DNA from: Candidatus Nealsonbacteria bacterium CG11_big_fil_rev_8_21_14_0_20_37_68
Lineage (GTDB): Bacteria > Patescibacteriota > Minisyncoccia > Minisyncoccales > GCA-002782225
NCBI GenBank assembly: GCA_002787295.1
Contig: PCWJ01000003.1
Location: 3,095 to 8,704, forward strand
Direction of reading: 5' to 3'
Length of the DNA stretch: 5,610 nucleotides
This document shows, piece after piece, positions 5,495-5,610 of this stretch. Under the pieces are notes generated by a model, which had not been told where the DNA came from, made no database searches, and saw only the letters and a list, made by a program, of their open reading frames with translations. Every line of letters starts with the position of its first letter. Position 1 is the stretch's first letter. The position numbers and the translations under genes are program-made.

Positions 5495-5522
5495 ATCTTA
5501 TCAAATTCAAATCTCTTGTCAA
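5495..5522 (-). promoter_or_regulatory. Promoter of nusA (near-consensus sigma-70 type, extended -10)
   Basis: Minus-strand TTGACA (5522-5517) is a perfect -35. After 16 bases comes TAAGAT (5500-5495) as -10, preceded by TGA to give an extended -10. Predicted start of RNA is near 5488. This suggests that nusA, with hppA behind it, is transcribed from its own promoter rather than from an upstream rimP. Confidence 0.75.
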
Positions 5523-5565
5523 CCCCGCACCTTTTCTTAAATAGACATTTTTCATATGAGAAGAT

Positions 5566-5588
5566 AAGCCGTAAGGCGGCTTCGCCTT
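5566..5588. repeat. Two overlapping, mutually exclusive hairpins
   Basis: AAGCCG (5566-5571) pairs with CGGCTT (5577-5582). Alternatively AAGGCG (5573-5578) pairs with CGCCTT (5583-5588). The two stems share bases, so only one can form. The region from 5523 to the window end holds no gene start or stop that I can see. It may be the terminator of an upstream minus-strand gene outside the window or a small intergenic palindromic repeat. Confidence 0.45.
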
Positions 5589-5592
5589 GACA
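5587..5592 (+). promoter_or_regulatory. Possible -35 box of a divergent promoter at the window edge
   Basis: TTGACA on the plus strand. A -10 with 17-bp spacing would fall at the last base and beyond, so it cannot be tested here. Confidence 0.2.
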
Positions 5593-5610
5593 AAAATAGT
5601 ATCCTGGAGA

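Overview
The window looks like a piece of a small, AT-leaning bacterial chromosome carrying housekeeping genes. The form of NusA (a KH2 end without the acidic repeats of enterobacteria, and an N-terminus reading DLKTFTSAIAQIAEEKGIS) and the H+-pyrophosphatase suggest a Patescibacteria/CPR-type (Parcubacteria-like) bacterium. That assignment is inference from remembered family resemblance, not a search result.

Layout. Minus strand, left part: tig (trigger factor, 54-1436) followed after 4 bases by the first 16 codons of clpP (1-49), the classic chaperone-protease pair. Plus strand: one small membrane protein (1502-2047), divergent from tig, with its own promoter, a strong ribosome binding site and a terminator. 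Minus strand, right part: nusA (4234-5451) followed by hppA (2130-4163), a membrane proton-pumping pyrophosphatase with sequence marks of the K+-independent class. nusA has a near-consensus extended -10 promoter at 5495-5522. Between nusA and hppA lies a long hairpin followed by a U-rich tract, which probably partly separates hppA expression from nusA.

Functionally, tig and clpP belong to nascent-chain folding and protein turnover, nusA to transcription elongation and termination, and hppA to energy coupling (PPi hydrolysis to proton gradient). Only tig-clpP is a familiar conserved pairing. nusA next to hppA, without the usual rimP and infB in view, is less standard.

The most unusual signal is inside tig. 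There are three separate, perfect, long inverted repeats in the coding sequence: 20-bp arms with a 3-nt loop, 13-bp arms with a 3-nt loop, and 19-bp arms with a 63-nt spacer. All lie in or beside the peptidyl-prolyl isomerase region, and the reading frame is kept open. Other points are a parS-like 16-mer between the converging genes, a 9-bp tandem repeat encoding a Lys-Glu-Val tail on NusA, and two mutually exclusive hairpins at the right edge. No mobile element gene, CRISPR array, tRNA or rRNA was seen, and no stretch over 300 bases lacks a gene.
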